In this document: positions 38,407 to 47,193 of the stretch, piece by piece | How positions within the stretch are numbered: position 1 is the stretch's first letter | Layout: every line of letters starts with the position of its first letter | Assembly (NCBI RefSeq): GCF_016899955.1 | Contig: NZ_JACJJL010000016.1 | Location: 1-64,000 of the forward strand | From: Marseilla massiliensis | GTDB lineage: Bacteria; Bacteroidota; Bacteroidia; Bacteroidales; Bacteroidaceae | DNA: 64,000 nucleotides | Reading direction: 5' to 3' | Program-made: the position numbers and the translations under genes | The notes under the pieces: generated by a model | Databases searched by the model: none | Told to the model about the DNA's origin: nothing | The model's input: only the letters and a program-made list of their open reading frames with translations

Positions 38407-39900
38407 ATGGAAAAAACATTCATAAAAATTAATCCGGCCGACACTGTCGTCGTGTGCCTGCAACCCATGGCAATGGGCACAACAATCGATGTTGACGGCA
38501 CTCAAATCAAAGTAAACCAAGATACGCCGGCGGGCCATAAGATACTTATCAAAGACACGCCGCAGGGTACAAACGTCATCAAGTACGGATACCCGATAGG
38601 CCACGCAAGGCAAGACCTGAAGGCCGGCGACTGGGTAAACGAGAACAACCTGAAGACCAACCTTGCCGGCACGCTGGAGTATACTTACAGCCCCGTCGAC
38701 GAGAAACTGGACATCGAAGACGAGAAACTCACGTTCAAGGGCTACGTGAGGAACAACGGCGAGGTAGGCACCCGCAACGAGATATGGATCGTTCCAACCG
38801 TGGGCTGTGTCAACGGCATTGCCGAAAAGCTGGCAGCCATGCTCCGTGCCGAGACCAACGGCGAAGGGATAGACTCTGTATATGCATGGCACCACAACTA
38901 CGGATGCTCGCAACTGAGCGGCGACCACGAGAACACACGCAAGATTCTGCGCGACATCGCCCTGCATCCCAATGCCGGCGGTGTGCTCGTGCTCGGCCTG
39001 GGATGTGAGAACAACCAGCCGGAGCAATTCGAAAAACTGCTCGGCGACTACGACCGCGAGCGCATCAAGTTCCTCGTTGTGCAAAAGGTTGAGGGCGACG
39101 AACTGCAGGCCGGCATGGAAATACTGCGAGGCCTCTACGCCAAGGCCAAGGCCGACGAGCGGGTGGACGTGCCCGTAAGCAAGCTGCGCGTGGGACTGAA
39201 ATGCGGCGGCAGCGACGGTTTCAGCGGCATCACAGCCAACCCGCTCGTTGGCGAATTCTCCGACTGGCTCGTGGCCCAGGGCGGAACGACTATACTGACC
39301 GAGGTTCCCGAAATGTTCGGGGCCGAGACAATACTGATGAACAGGTGCGAAAACGTGGAACTGTTCAACCAAACCGTAAGCATGGTAAACAACTTCAAGG
39401 AGTATTTCCTCAGCCACGGCGAGCCCGTGGGCGAGAACCCTTCACCGGGCAACAAGGCCGGAGGCATCTCCACTCTCGAAGACAAAGCGCTCGGATGCAC
39501 ACAGAAGTGCGGCAGGGCACCGGTAAGCGGGGTGCTCGAATACGGCGACCGACTGAAAGCCAACGGGCTCAACCTGCTCTCGGCACCGGGCAACGACCTC
39601 GTGGCTTCTACGGCACTGGCCTCGGCAGGCTGCCAGATTGTGCTGTTCACCACCGGGCGCGGCACGCCGTTCGGCACCTTCGTGCCTACCATGAAGATTG
39701 CAACCAACCCCACACTCGCCGCACGCAAGCCCAACTGGATTGACTTCAACGCAGGCCAGCTCATCGAGGGCAAGCCGATGAAAGAGCTGACAAGGGAGTT
39801 CATCGGCAAGATTCTGTCGGTGGCAAGCGGCGAGAAGGCTCGCAACGAAATCAATGATTACCGTGAGATAGCTATCTTCAAAAATGGCGTGACGCTCTGA
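38407..39900 (+). CDS. uxaA: altronate dehydratase (UxaA family)
   Basis: The gene encodes 497 residues: an N-terminal SAF-like domain (residues about 1-100) and the large C-terminal dehydratase domain. Altronate dehydratase converts D-altronate to 2-keto-3-deoxygluconate in galacturonate catabolism. EVGTRNEIWIVPTVGC and GCSQLSGD match conserved metal-binding/active-site segments, and CGGSDGFSGITANP is a family signature. The ATG at 38407 begins the SAF domain; upstream frame extends into lacI. The stop overlaps the next start by one base (TGATG). Mannonate/galactarate-type substrates are possible within the UxaA/GarD family. Confidence 0.92.
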   Translation: MEKTFIKINPADTVVVCLQPMAMGTTIDVDGTQIKVNQDTPAGHKILIKDTPQGTNVIKYGYPIGHARQDLKAGDWVNENNLKTNLAGTLEYTYSPVDEKLDIEDEKLTFKGYVRNNGEVGTRNEIWIVPTVGCVNGIAEKLAAMLRAETNGEGIDSVYAWHHNYGCSQLSGDHENTRKILRDIALHPNAGGVLVLGLGCENNQPEQFEKLLGDYDRERIKFLVVQKVEGDELQAGMEILRGLYAKAKADERVDVPVSKLRVGLKCGGSDGFSGITANPLVGEFSDWLVAQGGTTILTEVPEMFGAETILMNRCENVELFNQTVSMVNNFKEYFLSHGEPVGENPSPGNKAGGISTLEDKALGCTQKCGRAPVSGVLEYGDRLKANGLNLLSAPGNDLVASTALASAGCQIVLFTTGRGTPFGTFVPTMKIATNPTLAARKPNWIDFNAGQLIEGKPMKELTREFIGKILSVASGEKARNEINDYREIAIFKNGVTL

Positions 39901-41177
39901 TGGACAGGAAAGGCTTCATCGCATTAAGCCCCCTACTGGTGTTCATCGGCCTCTACTTGGTCACCTCTATCATTGCAGGCGACTTCTACAAGGTGCCAAT
40001 AACCGTAGCTTTCATGATATCGTCGATATACGCCATTGCCGTGAGCGGAGGCATTCCGCTCCGACGGCGCATCGACATCTTCAGCCGCGGGGCCGGCACG
40101 GGCAACATGATGCTCATGCTATGGATATTCATATTGGCCGGGGCATTTGCCAACAGCGCCAAGACGATGGGCAGCATCGACGCCACTGTCAACCTGACTC
40201 TCGACATTCTGCCAGGAGGAATGCTCTTAGCGGGGCTCTTCCTGGCCGCTTGCTTCATCTCGCTGTCCATAGGCACGAGCGTGGGAACAATCGTTGCGCT
40301 GGCCCCAATAGCCGCCGGCATAGCCGAATCCACGGGGGCAAGCGTGCCGATGCTGACGGCCGTTGTCGTGGGCGGGGCATTCTTTGGCGACAACCTGTCG
40401 TTCATCTCCGACACGACGATAGCCGCCACGTCGACACAGGGGTGCAAACTGAGCGACAAGTTCAGGGTCAACGCTTTCATAACCATCCCCCCTGCCATCG
40501 TCATTCTTGCCTTGTATGCTGTCTTGGGCCACGGCATCGAGGCGCCGGGCAACATCCCCGAGGTTCAATATGCAAAGGTGATACCATACATCGTAGTGCT
40601 TGTCACAGCTCTGCTGGGCATGAACGTCATGGCCGTGCTCACCGTTGGGATAATGCTCACAGGAGCCATCGGCATTGCCGACGGGGCTTTTGACGTCTTC
40701 GGATGGATGCAGTCAATGGGCAATGGCATAGCCGACATGGGCGAACTGATTATCATCACCATGATGGCAGGAGGGATGCTTGAGCTCATAAAAGAGAAAG
40801 GCGGCATCGACTGCATAATCAACGGCATCACGCGACACGTCAACGGAAAGCGTGGCGCCGAGCTTAGCATAGCGGCACTCGTGAGCCTTGTCAACGTGTG
40901 CACTGCCAACAACACTGTTGCCATCATCACTGTCGGTGGCATAGCAAAGCGCATCGGCGACAGGTTCGGCATCGACAGCCGCAAGAGCGCAAGCATTCTC
41001 GACACCATGTCGTGTTGCACCCAGGGGCTGATACCATACGGGGCACAGATTCTAATGGGCGCCGGACTGGCCTCTATAAACCCGGTCAGCATCATGCCCT
41101 ACCTCTACTACCCGGCTGCCATTGGCATAGCCGCGGTCTTGGCAATATTGTTCAGATTCCCACGCAGATTCTCATGA
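39900..41177 (+). CDS. NhaC-family cation antiporter-like membrane transporter
   Basis: The gene encodes a 425-residue membrane protein with about eleven helices and the glycine-rich GTSVGTIVALAPIAAGIAE segment and FFGDNLSFISDTT signature of the NhaC family. Family members usually exchange Na+ for H+. The one-base overlap with uxaA and 4-base overlap with the next gene tie it to uronate metabolism, so transport of an organic substrate or product, or cation balance during uronate uptake, is plausible. That is inference from position. Confidence 0.85.
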   Translation: MDRKGFIALSPLLVFIGLYLVTSIIAGDFYKVPITVAFMISSIYAIAVSGGIPLRRRIDIFSRGAGTGNMMLMLWIFILAGAFANSAKTMGSIDATVNLTLDILPGGMLLAGLFLAACFISLSIGTSVGTIVALAPIAAGIAESTGASVPMLTAVVVGGAFFGDNLSFISDTTIAATSTQGCKLSDKFRVNAFITIPPAIVILALYAVLGHGIEAPGNIPEVQYAKVIPYIVVLVTALLGMNVMAVLTVGIMLTGAIGIADGAFDVFGWMQSMGNGIADMGELIIITMMAGGMLELIKEKGGIDCIINGITRHVNGKRGAELSIAALVSLVNVCTANNTVAIITVGGIAKRIGDRFGIDSRKSASILDTMSCCTQGLIPYGAQILMGAGLASINPVSIMPYLYYPAAIGIAAVLAILFRFPRRFS

Positions 41178-42295
41178 TGGTAATGGAAGTGATACAGCGC
41201 AATTTCTTCCGCCTGTTGCGCGGAGGCGCCTTCGGTTGCACGGGCGAGGCTATCGAACCCATGTCGCCATGGAAATGGAACACGCTGTACAACATATCGT
41301 TAGTCCACGGAGTGGCAACGCTCGTATATGACGGCATAAAGCTATACGGCGACGACTTCTTCATGCAAATTCCACCAGGCCTGAAAGCCAAATGGGAAAA
41401 GACCAAAGACCAGACTGTCAAAGCCTACACTGAAGGCCTTGACGGCCTGGCCAGGCTCTTCGACGCGATGAACCACGAGCAGATGCGCCCCATACTGATG
41501 CACGGGCAGAGCCTGGCAGCTCTCTACGACGAGCCGTCGCACAGAACCAACGGCGACGTAGACATCTTCCTGCCCTACGCCCCGCAAGCCAAGAAGGCCG
41601 AGGCATGGGCAAAGGCCAACGGCCAACAGGCATGCAAGACCGAGCGAGGCACACTGCAATACTCTTACAACGGCCTTGAGGTGGAACACTACACGCAGGC
41701 CATCAGGCTCACCAACTTCTTCTTGAACAAGAAACTGCAGGGCATCATCAACAGGGAGGTGCGCTGCTGCGACTCTACCTACATATACATAGGCGACTCA
41801 AAGATTGAAACGCTGCCGCCAACGCTGGGCCTGCTGCTCACAATGTTGCGCATAGCTCACTACACCATCATTGAGGGCATCAGGCTGAGGCAGCTCGTAG
41901 ACCTCGGTATGACGCTGAGAAAAGCCGGCAACAGCATTGACTTCGTGAAGCTGCAAAAATGGATTGACCAGCTACACTTCAGGAGAATGGCCCAGTTGGA
42001 GGGCGCCATGCTAGTTGAGTTCTTCAAATTTGAAGAAGACGAGATACCGTTCATGGACGCCAAGGGCAGCAAAGACACAAAGAAAGTGAACGACGACATA
42101 TTCAGTTTCAAGGCCGGACACAGCGACGACTGGTACTTCACCCAAGGCAAGAACATATTTGTGCGCACGAGCGACTCGGGGGCGATGACATGGCAACTGA
42201 AGCATGTGGCGCGCTTTTTCGGCTATTATCCCGCTGAGTCAATCACGGCCTTGTCATCGTCGTTTGCCCACTCTCTGTCGCACATCGAGGAATAG
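41174..42295 (+). CDS. NTP_transf_5-type nucleotidyltransferase
   Basis: The gene encodes a 373-residue protein of the putative nucleotidyltransferase family PF14907 (NTP_transf_5). The polymerase-beta-like Asp pair is in RTNGDVDIFLP (about residues 127-137). Proteins of this type often lie in polysaccharide clusters of Bacteroidetes, but the substrate is unknown. It starts with an ATG pair at 41174/41177 that overlaps the transporter stop (ATGA). It is the third and last gene of the uxaA operon. Confidence 0.83.
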   Translation: MMVMEVIQRNFFRLLRGGAFGCTGEAIEPMSPWKWNTLYNISLVHGVATLVYDGIKLYGDDFFMQIPPGLKAKWEKTKDQTVKAYTEGLDGLARLFDAMNHEQMRPILMHGQSLAALYDEPSHRTNGDVDIFLPYAPQAKKAEAWAKANGQQACKTERGTLQYSYNGLEVEHYTQAIRLTNFFLNKKLQGIINREVRCCDSTYIYIGDSKIETLPPTLGLLLTMLRIAHYTIIEGIRLRQLVDLGMTLRKAGNSIDFVKLQKWIDQLHFRRMAQLEGAMLVEFFKFEEDEIPFMDAKGSKDTKKVNDDIFSFKAGHSDDWYFTQGKNIFVRTSDSGAMTWQLKHVARFFGYYPAESITALSSSFAHSLSHIEE

Positions 42296-42378
42296 CCCTG
42301 CCGGAAAACGACCTTGGCAAATGCCTGCACGCACATTGGCGATTTCATCCGTCAACCATACAAAACCCGGAAACAAAC

Positions 42379-42409
42379 AAAAACCCGGAAACATCGAGAT
42401 GTCTCCGGG
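42379..42409 (-). terminator. intrinsic terminator after rplI
   Basis: A 12-bp stem with one G-U pair (42384-42395 with 42398-42409) on the minus strand is followed by TTTTT. It ends the rpsF-rpsR-rplI operon. Confidence 0.85.
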
Positions 42410-42448
42410 ATTAGAAAGCTATGATATAACGCGCCTTGCGGCGATGAA

Positions 42449-42982
42449 TCATTCTGCAGCCTGTGCCTCTTCCTGTGCAGGTGCCTCTGCGGCAACCTCC
42501 TGTGCAGGAGCTTCCTGAGCGGGAGCCTCCTCCTTCGGAGCGTTCTCTGCAACCACCTTTACAGGCAGCTCAACGGCAACTTCCTTGTGGAAGTGGATTG
42601 TTGCAACATAGTCGCCAACCTTCTTGATGTCGCGCATCACGATAATCTTGCGGTCAATGTCGTGGCCGAGCTTCTTCAGTTCGGCAGCCACCTGGGCGGC
42701 ATTGACAGAGCCGTAGGTAACACCGGTGGCGCTCACCTTTGCTGCTATGGTCAGGGCAACGTCCTTCAGTGCCTCAGCCTTCTTCTCAGCCTCGGCCTTC
42801 AGGGCAGCCAGCTTGTGAGCCTGCTGCTTGAGGTTTTCAGCCAACACCTTCTTTGCCGACGGCGAAGCGATGACGCCCTTGCCTGTGGGGATGAGGTAGT
42901 TGCGGCCGTAGCCAGACTTAACGTTTACAATATCGTTCTTGAATCCCAGACCGATAATATCTTCTTTCAGTATTATTTCCAT
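42449..42982 (-). CDS. rplI: ribosomal protein bL9 with extended C-terminus
   Basis: The gene encodes 177 residues. Residues 1-148 form normal bL9: the N-terminal EIILKEDIIGLGFKNDIVNV segment and the connecting helix and C-terminal domain. Residues 149-177 are an added low-complexity tail of Glu, Ala, Pro and Gln (EEAPAQEAPAQEVAAEAP), not part of the usual bL9 fold. The tail is acidic and probably disordered, with an approximately six-residue EAPAQE repeat. Confidence 0.95.
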   Translation of the reverse strand: MEIILKEDIIGLGFKNDIVNVKSGYGRNYLIPTGKGVIASPSAKKVLAENLKQQAHKLAALKAEAEKKAEALKDVALTIAAKVSATGVTYGSVNAAQVAAELKKLGHDIDRKIIVMRDIKKVGDYVATIHFHKEVAVELPVKVVAENAPKEEAPAQEAPAQEVAAEAPAQEEAQAAE

Positions 42983-42997
42983 TCTGTCTCCTCCTTA

Positions 42998-43264
42998 TTA
43001 TTTCATCAAGTCAGTTACATAAGGCAGCAAAGCTATCTGGCGTGCACGCTTGATAGCCTGGGCCACACGGCGCTGATACTTAAGTGAAGTGCCCGTGATG
43101 CGGCGGGGCAGAATCTTTCCCTGCTCGTTGAGGAACTTCTTAAGGAACTCGGGATCCTTGTAATCAATATACTTTATGCCACTCTTCTTGAAACGGCAAT
43201 ACTTCTTTTTCTTCGTATCCACTGAGGGTGGAGTCAAATATCTAATCTCTGATTCTTGTGCCAT
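42998..43264 (-). CDS. rpsR: ribosomal protein bS18
   Basis: The gene encodes an 88-residue bS18 with [20 protein letters not shown] and the conserved [20 protein letters not shown] region; length is usual. It lies between rpsF and rplI, the standard order. Confidence 0.97.
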   Translation of the reverse strand: MAQESEIRYLTPPSVDTKKKKYCRFKKSGIKYIDYKDPEFLKKFLNEQGKILPRRITGTSLKYQRRVAQAIKRARQIALLPYVTDLMK

Positions 43265-43267
43265 GGT

Positions 43268-43612
43268 TTAAGCCTCCTCTTTTTTAGCAAGTTTGTTTCT
43301 TCTCTTCTCTGCATACTCAACGGCATACTTGTCGAGCTTTACAGTGATGTAGCGAATAACTTTCTCGTCACGACGATAGCCGGTCTCGAGCTTCTTAACG
43401 ATTGTTGGCTCTGCCTTGAACTCCAACAGGCAATAGAAACCCGTTGATTTCTTCTGAATAGCATAAGCCATTTTCTTCAGTCCCCAGGTCTCTTCGTTCA
43501 GAATCTCCGCGCCATTGTCGGTAAGGAGGCTCTTGAATTTTGCGACCGTTTCCTTCATCTGTTCATCAGACAAAACGGGAGTCAAAATGAAAACGGTTTC
43601 GTATTGATTCAT
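43268..43612 (-). CDS. rpsF: ribosomal protein bS6
   Basis: The gene encodes a 114-residue bS6; the [16 protein letters not shown]-terminus and the basic C-terminus [11 protein letters not shown] are typical. First gene of the operon, just downstream of its own promoter. Confidence 0.97.
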   Translation of the reverse strand: MNQYETVFILTPVLSDEQMKETVAKFKSLLTDNGAEILNEETWGLKKMAYAIQKKSTGFYCLLEFKAEPTIVKKLETGYRRDEKVIRYITVKLDKYAVEYAEKRRNKLAKKEEA

Positions 43613-43657
43613 ACTTGAATTGAATTGATTAAATTATTATTTTTGCAAAATGCGGTG

Positions 43658-43689
43658 CAAAGGTACTGCTTTTCTGCGAAACGGCCAAA
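43658..43689 (-). promoter_or_regulatory. -7/-33 promoter for rpsF operon
   Basis: On the minus strand TACCTTTG (43665-43658) follows TTTG (43689-43686) after 20 nt, 45 bases upstream of the rpsF start. Confidence 0.75.
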
Positions 43690-44115
43690 CTTTTAATGCT
43701 TTTTTGCCTGCAATATTGTAAAAAACAGGGCGCCGACCCGCCCGGCACTGCCGCAGGCGCTACGCAATGGGCGGCACGGGGTGACGCCACAGCACGTCAA
43801 CAGGCCACCCCGCCCTGCTGCCTGAAGCATGCCGCCACAACCCGCTGACCTGCAGGACGTTGAGAAACGGGCCGTATGGCAATGCAGAACGGGCCGTATG
43901 GCAATGCAAAACGGGCCATGCGGCAATGCAAAACGGCCCGAATGACAGGATGACTCACCGGCTGCCATTCCGTGACGGGCGGCGCGGCATGCCTTGCCAC
44001 AAGCCTTCAGCATCAACGGCAGCCCTGCCGAAGCAAGTCAACGGCAACACAAAGCCTCAGCGTCGGATGCAAACGAAAAACAAACGATGGGCTTGGCCAA
44101 TCTGCAAAATAGCAT
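43690..44115. other. 426-bp divergent gap
   Basis: This GC-rich gap holds repeat array E (43862-43949) and no gene I can support; long open frames here read through the repeats. Confidence 0.6.
43862..43949. repeat. 22-bp dyad repeat array E (4 units)
   Basis: Units start at 43862, 43884, 43906 and 43928. The first two are nearly identical (AACGGGCCGTATGGCAAT); the last carries the core in the opposite orientation (CGGCCCG). This is the cleanest array of the family. Confidence 0.85.
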
Positions 44116-44123
44116 TATCTTTG
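44116..44123 (+). promoter_or_regulatory. -7 promoter element for small membrane protein
   Basis: TATCTTTG with TTGG at 44093-44096 as a near -33 match 19 nt upstream. The start codon at 44190 is 67 bases downstream. Confidence 0.6.
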
Positions 44124-44189
44124 CAGCCGGTTGCGCCCGGTGGCAAGACGGCGGGCGCAGGAGAACCATCACTAAAATACGTCAGTGAA

Positions 44190-44369
44190 ATGAAGAATCG
44201 GCTGAAAGACATCGGCATAGCCCTCGTGACCATTGGGGCTCTGCTGCTTGTGGCAAGCTATTTTGCCGGATGGACCGACAACAACAAGGTGCTGTTGTCT
44301 GGCCTCGGCTTGATAATGGCGGGCATAATAATGCACGTAGCTGCAATAAAACACGAGAGCAAGTATTGA
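44190..44369 (+). CDS. 59-residue two-helix membrane protein
   Basis: The gene encodes 59 residues: MKNRLKDIGIALVTIGALLL then a second helix ending HVAAIKHESKY. The first helix covers about residues 8-25 and the second 33-53, with a charged GWTDNN loop between. I recognise no family. The start at 44190 is preferred over earlier in-frame ATGs, which lie in the repeat array and before the promoter. Likely an inner-membrane protein. Confidence 0.72.
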   Translation: MKNRLKDIGIALVTIGALLLVASYFAGWTDNNKVLLSGLGLIMAGIIMHVAAIKHESKY

Positions 44370-44414
44370 CCGACGGACCGCCCCGTGGCGTGTGCCCCGG
44401 CATGTGGAAACGAA

Positions 44415-44459
44415 GCAAGCCTGAAACCCGGCAGTTGCCAGTACCGGTTTCAGGCTTGC
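44415..44459. terminator. bidirectional hairpin
   Basis: A 14-bp perfect inverted repeat (44415-44428 with 44446-44459, 17-nt loop) lies between the small membrane gene and the convergent rprY gene. Confidence 0.7.
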
Positions 44460-44549
44460 ATCACATCGTGCGCTTCCGTCCGTCAGCCTTGGCTGCTCCA
44501 CAATCTGCCATGTGGTGCATGCCACGGGACTTCGGGCCGCATCACGCCA

Positions 44550-45248
44550 TCAGTCTTCCTCGGGGGCAATGAGCTTGTAGCCCTTGCCATGAATGTTGAT
44601 GATTTCAATTTGGTCGTCGTCCTTCAGGTGCTTGCGCAGCTTCGTGATATACACGTCCATCGACCTGGCGTTGAAATAGTTGTCGTCAATCCAGATTGTC
44701 TTCAATGCAAAGTCACGCTGCAATATTTCGTTGGTGTGGCTGCAAAGAAGGGCCAGCAGCTCGTTCTCCTTGGTTGTCAGCTTGGTCTGCTTGTCGCCGA
44801 TGGTAAGCAACTGCTTCTGTGTGTCGAACGTGAAACGCCCTATGTGGTATATTGTGCTCTCCTTGTTCTTCTTGCCGCGCACGCGCCTCAGTATGGCCTC
44901 TATACGGAAAACAAGCTCTTCCATTGAGAATGGCTTGGTGATATAATCGTCGGCTCCTATCTTGAAACCCTCAAGGATGTCTTCCTTCAGCGTCTTGGCA
45001 GTGAGGAATATGATAGGTATCTCAGCGTTGGCCGCACGTATTTCCTGCGCGAGAGTGAAACCGTCTTTCTTCGGCATCATCACATCGAGCACGCAGATAT
45101 CAAACTTGCTCTTGAGGAAAGCCTTGTAACCGGCTTCACCATCGGGGCAAAGCTCAGCCGTATAGCCCTTGGCAGCAAGGTATTCCCTAAGCAGCATGCC
45201 TAAGTTCTCGTCGTCTTCGCAAAGAAGAATCTTCAGGTTCTCGTCCAT
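44550..45248 (-). CDS. rprY: response regulator RprY
   Basis: The gene encodes a 232-residue OmpR/PhoB-type regulator. The receiver domain (about residues 1-120) has DVMMPKKDG with the phosphorylated Asp at about 54 and the KPF lysine; the winged-helix DNA-binding domain fills the remainder. It matches RprY of Bacteroides, which acts with RprX in redox/stress and metabolic control. It follows rprX after 38 bases, so both are cotranscribed. Confidence 0.92.
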   Translation of the reverse strand: MDENLKILLCEDDENLGMLLREYLAAKGYTAELCPDGEAGYKAFLKSKFDICVLDVMMPKKDGFTLAQEIRAANAEIPIIFLTAKTLKEDILEGFKIGADDYITKPFSMEELVFRIEAILRRVRGKKNKESTIYHIGRFTFDTQKQLLTIGDKQTKLTTKENELLALLCSHTNEILQRDFALKTIWIDDNYFNARSMDVYITKLRKHLKDDDQIEIINIHGKGYKLIAPEED

Positions 45249-45286
45249 AATCTAAAATTTTTAAGTGTTAATATTTTGTTTGCCAA

Positions 45287-46846
45287 TCAGTCTTTTATCA
45301 CCGGGAGCGTGATGACGAAGCACGTGCCCTTGCCGTATTCGCTGTCAACGCGTATCTCGCCCTTGTGCAAGTCTATTATCTTCTTCACGTAAGCGAGCCC
45401 CAGGCCGAAGCCCTTGGCGTCGTGGCGGTTGCCTGTGTGCACCCTGTAGAACTTCTCGAAGATTTTCTTCAGGTTCTCTTTCTTTATGCCTATTCCCGTG
45501 TCGCGCACCGAAAGGTAAAGGTGCTCGTCGTCATCCCAGGTCTTGAGGTATATGTCGAGCGGCTTGTCGGGATTCCTGTACTTGACGGCATTGTCCATGA
45601 GATTGAAGATAACGTTCTGGAAATGCATCTCGTCCACATATATCTTAGAGTTCACCGCCTCGATGTCAGTGTATATCTTGCCGCCCGTATGCTCCACCCT
45701 GAGCGAGAACGAATGGGCCGCCCCCTCTACCATCTCGTTGAGGTCGAGCTCCTTTTTCTTGAAGACGGCCTTCTCTTTGTCGAACATCGACATCTGCAAA
45801 ACCTTCTCGACAAGGAACCGCAAGCGCTTCGACTCGTCGTTGATGACGCCTCCGAGGTGTTTCATCATCGTGGGGCTCTTTGTCACGCTGTCGTCGTTGA
45901 GCATCTGCGAAGCCAGCGAGATGCTGGCGATAGGCGTCTTCAGCTCGTGCGTCATGTTGTTGATGAAGTCGTTCTTTATCTCCGTATAACGCTTCTGGCG
46001 GAATATAACGATTATCGTAAACAGGAAGGTGATGAGCAACACTATCGTAAACACCACCGAGGGTATCATGAAACGTATGCTCGAAAAGATATAACTGTTT
46101 ATGTCGGGGAAATGTATCTTGAGCACACCCATCTTGGATGAGGGGTCGTTCCTGAACAGAATCTGCGAGTAAGTGTACGCCTCGCCCTCGTCGGTATAGT
46201 CCGGGCAGCGGTACACCTCGCGCCCGTCGGTTGTCGACACCGTGAAGTGGTAAGGTATGTTGATGCCGTTGTTGAGCAGCTCGGCACGCAGGTCTTGGTC
46301 CAGCAGGCGGAAGTTGATGCGCTCCTTCAGCGGGCGGTCGCTCGCCGTGTAGAGTATGTTGTAAACCACTTCGTCGAGCAGTGTCTTCTGATACACATAC
46401 CTGTTGCGGACAATCTCCTGCAAAGACTTCGACGCTTCGCTTATGGTGTTCTTGTCTGAACGCAGTATTATCGCCTTTGGCACGGCAGAAGGCTTGGTCG
46501 TTATGGTCTTTAGCTGGAACGAGGAATACACGGTTCCGTCCTTGCCGGACACCGCATACTGATGCGAATGCTGCACGACATCATTCAATTTACCGGACCG
46601 GGTCATCACCGAATCCTGCCTGAAAGCGCGCCGCTCGGTCTCGTTGACGTCTTTCTCCAAATATCGGAGCGTCTCGTTAACCTCAAGGTTCCTCGACGCT
46701 TGATACAAACTGCGATTGACAGATTCATCGAATTGCTCCTTCTTCATCTTCGCCATCTCTTCGATGTACGACAGTTGCATGAAAAGCAATCCCAAGAATG
46801 ACAGGCCCATCACAATTGCTATCGCCCATATCGTTGATTTTTTCAT
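45287..46846 (-). CDS. rprX: sensor histidine kinase RprX
   Basis: The gene encodes a 519-residue kinase with an N-terminal transmembrane helix (about 7-27), a periplasmic sensor region and a second helix near residue 260-285. The H-box is NMTHELKTPIAS, followed by NLMDNAVKY (N), RDTGIGI (G1) and KGFGLGLAYV (G2), all intact. It matches RprX and heads the rprXY operon. Confidence 0.92.
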   Translation of the reverse strand: MKKSTIWAIAIVMGLSFLGLLFMQLSYIEEMAKMKKEQFDESVNRSLYQASRNLEVNETLRYLEKDVNETERRAFRQDSVMTRSGKLNDVVQHSHQYAVSGKDGTVYSSFQLKTITTKPSAVPKAIILRSDKNTISEASKSLQEIVRNRYVYQKTLLDEVVYNILYTASDRPLKERINFRLLDQDLRAELLNNGINIPYHFTVSTTDGREVYRCPDYTDEGEAYTYSQILFRNDPSSKMGVLKIHFPDINSYIFSSIRFMIPSVVFTIVLLITFLFTIIVIFRQKRYTEIKNDFINNMTHELKTPIASISLASQMLNDDSVTKSPTMMKHLGGVINDESKRLRFLVEKVLQMSMFDKEKAVFKKKELDLNEMVEGAAHSFSLRVEHTGGKIYTDIEAVNSKIYVDEMHFQNVIFNLMDNAVKYRNPDKPLDIYLKTWDDDEHLYLSVRDTGIGIKKENLKKIFEKFYRVHTGNRHDAKGFGLGLAYVKKIIDLHKGEIRVDSEYGKGTCFVITLPVIKD

Positions 46847-46851
46847 GTCGG

Positions 46852-46859
46852 CAAAGATA
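46852..46859 (-). promoter_or_regulatory. -7 promoter element for rprXY
   Basis: The minus strand reads TATCTTTG ending 6 bases before the rprX start codon, which would make the mRNA nearly leaderless. No clear -33 element is present, so the real promoter could be elsewhere. Confidence 0.45.
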
Positions 46860-47023
46860 ACTTAAAACCTGAAACTTTAACCCTAATCAGTTAATTATTT
46901 CAGCCCCATTTAACATTATTAACCCAAAAGCGAGTTTTTACTTTCATATATTCAATTATAAAGAACAGCATCAAGGCAAGGCCTGGAACATTGTCCTGCC
47001 ACCACGCGCCCACGCCCGCGGCA

Positions 47024-47169
47024 GTGCGGCAAGGCCATGCCGGACCAGCCGCGTTGCCCCACAAAGAGACCGTGGCCACCCGGGATGCCTCTGCCATCAG
47101 TTGAATGTGACACACTCCCGGGCCGCCACGGCTCGTAATATCCATCAAAACCAGTCCGGCCTGCCGCAC
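47024..47169. other. large nested inverted repeat
   Basis: The inner arms are 47070-47085 and 47116-47131 (16 bp, two mismatches); the outer arms GTGCGGCA/GCCGGAC (47024-47045) face GTCCGGC/TGCCGCAC (47154-47169). Together they could fold one long hairpin in RNA from either strand. It lies just past the EF-G2 stop. Confidence 0.5.
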
Positions 47170-47193
47170 GTATGCCGCAAGGCCATGGCTTCG

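Larger units (their letters stand above)
46847..47193. other. 347-bp gap with a long inverted structure
   Basis: No gene is seen between the co-directional EF-G2 and rprX genes. The gap contains the rprX -7 element and a large interrupted inverted repeat at 47024-47169. Confidence 0.55.

Noticed and set aside
43860-44189. N-terminal extension of the 59-residue membrane protein
   Set aside because: The longer frame passes through the repeat array and lies upstream of the promoter; the start at 44190 gives a clean two-helix protein.
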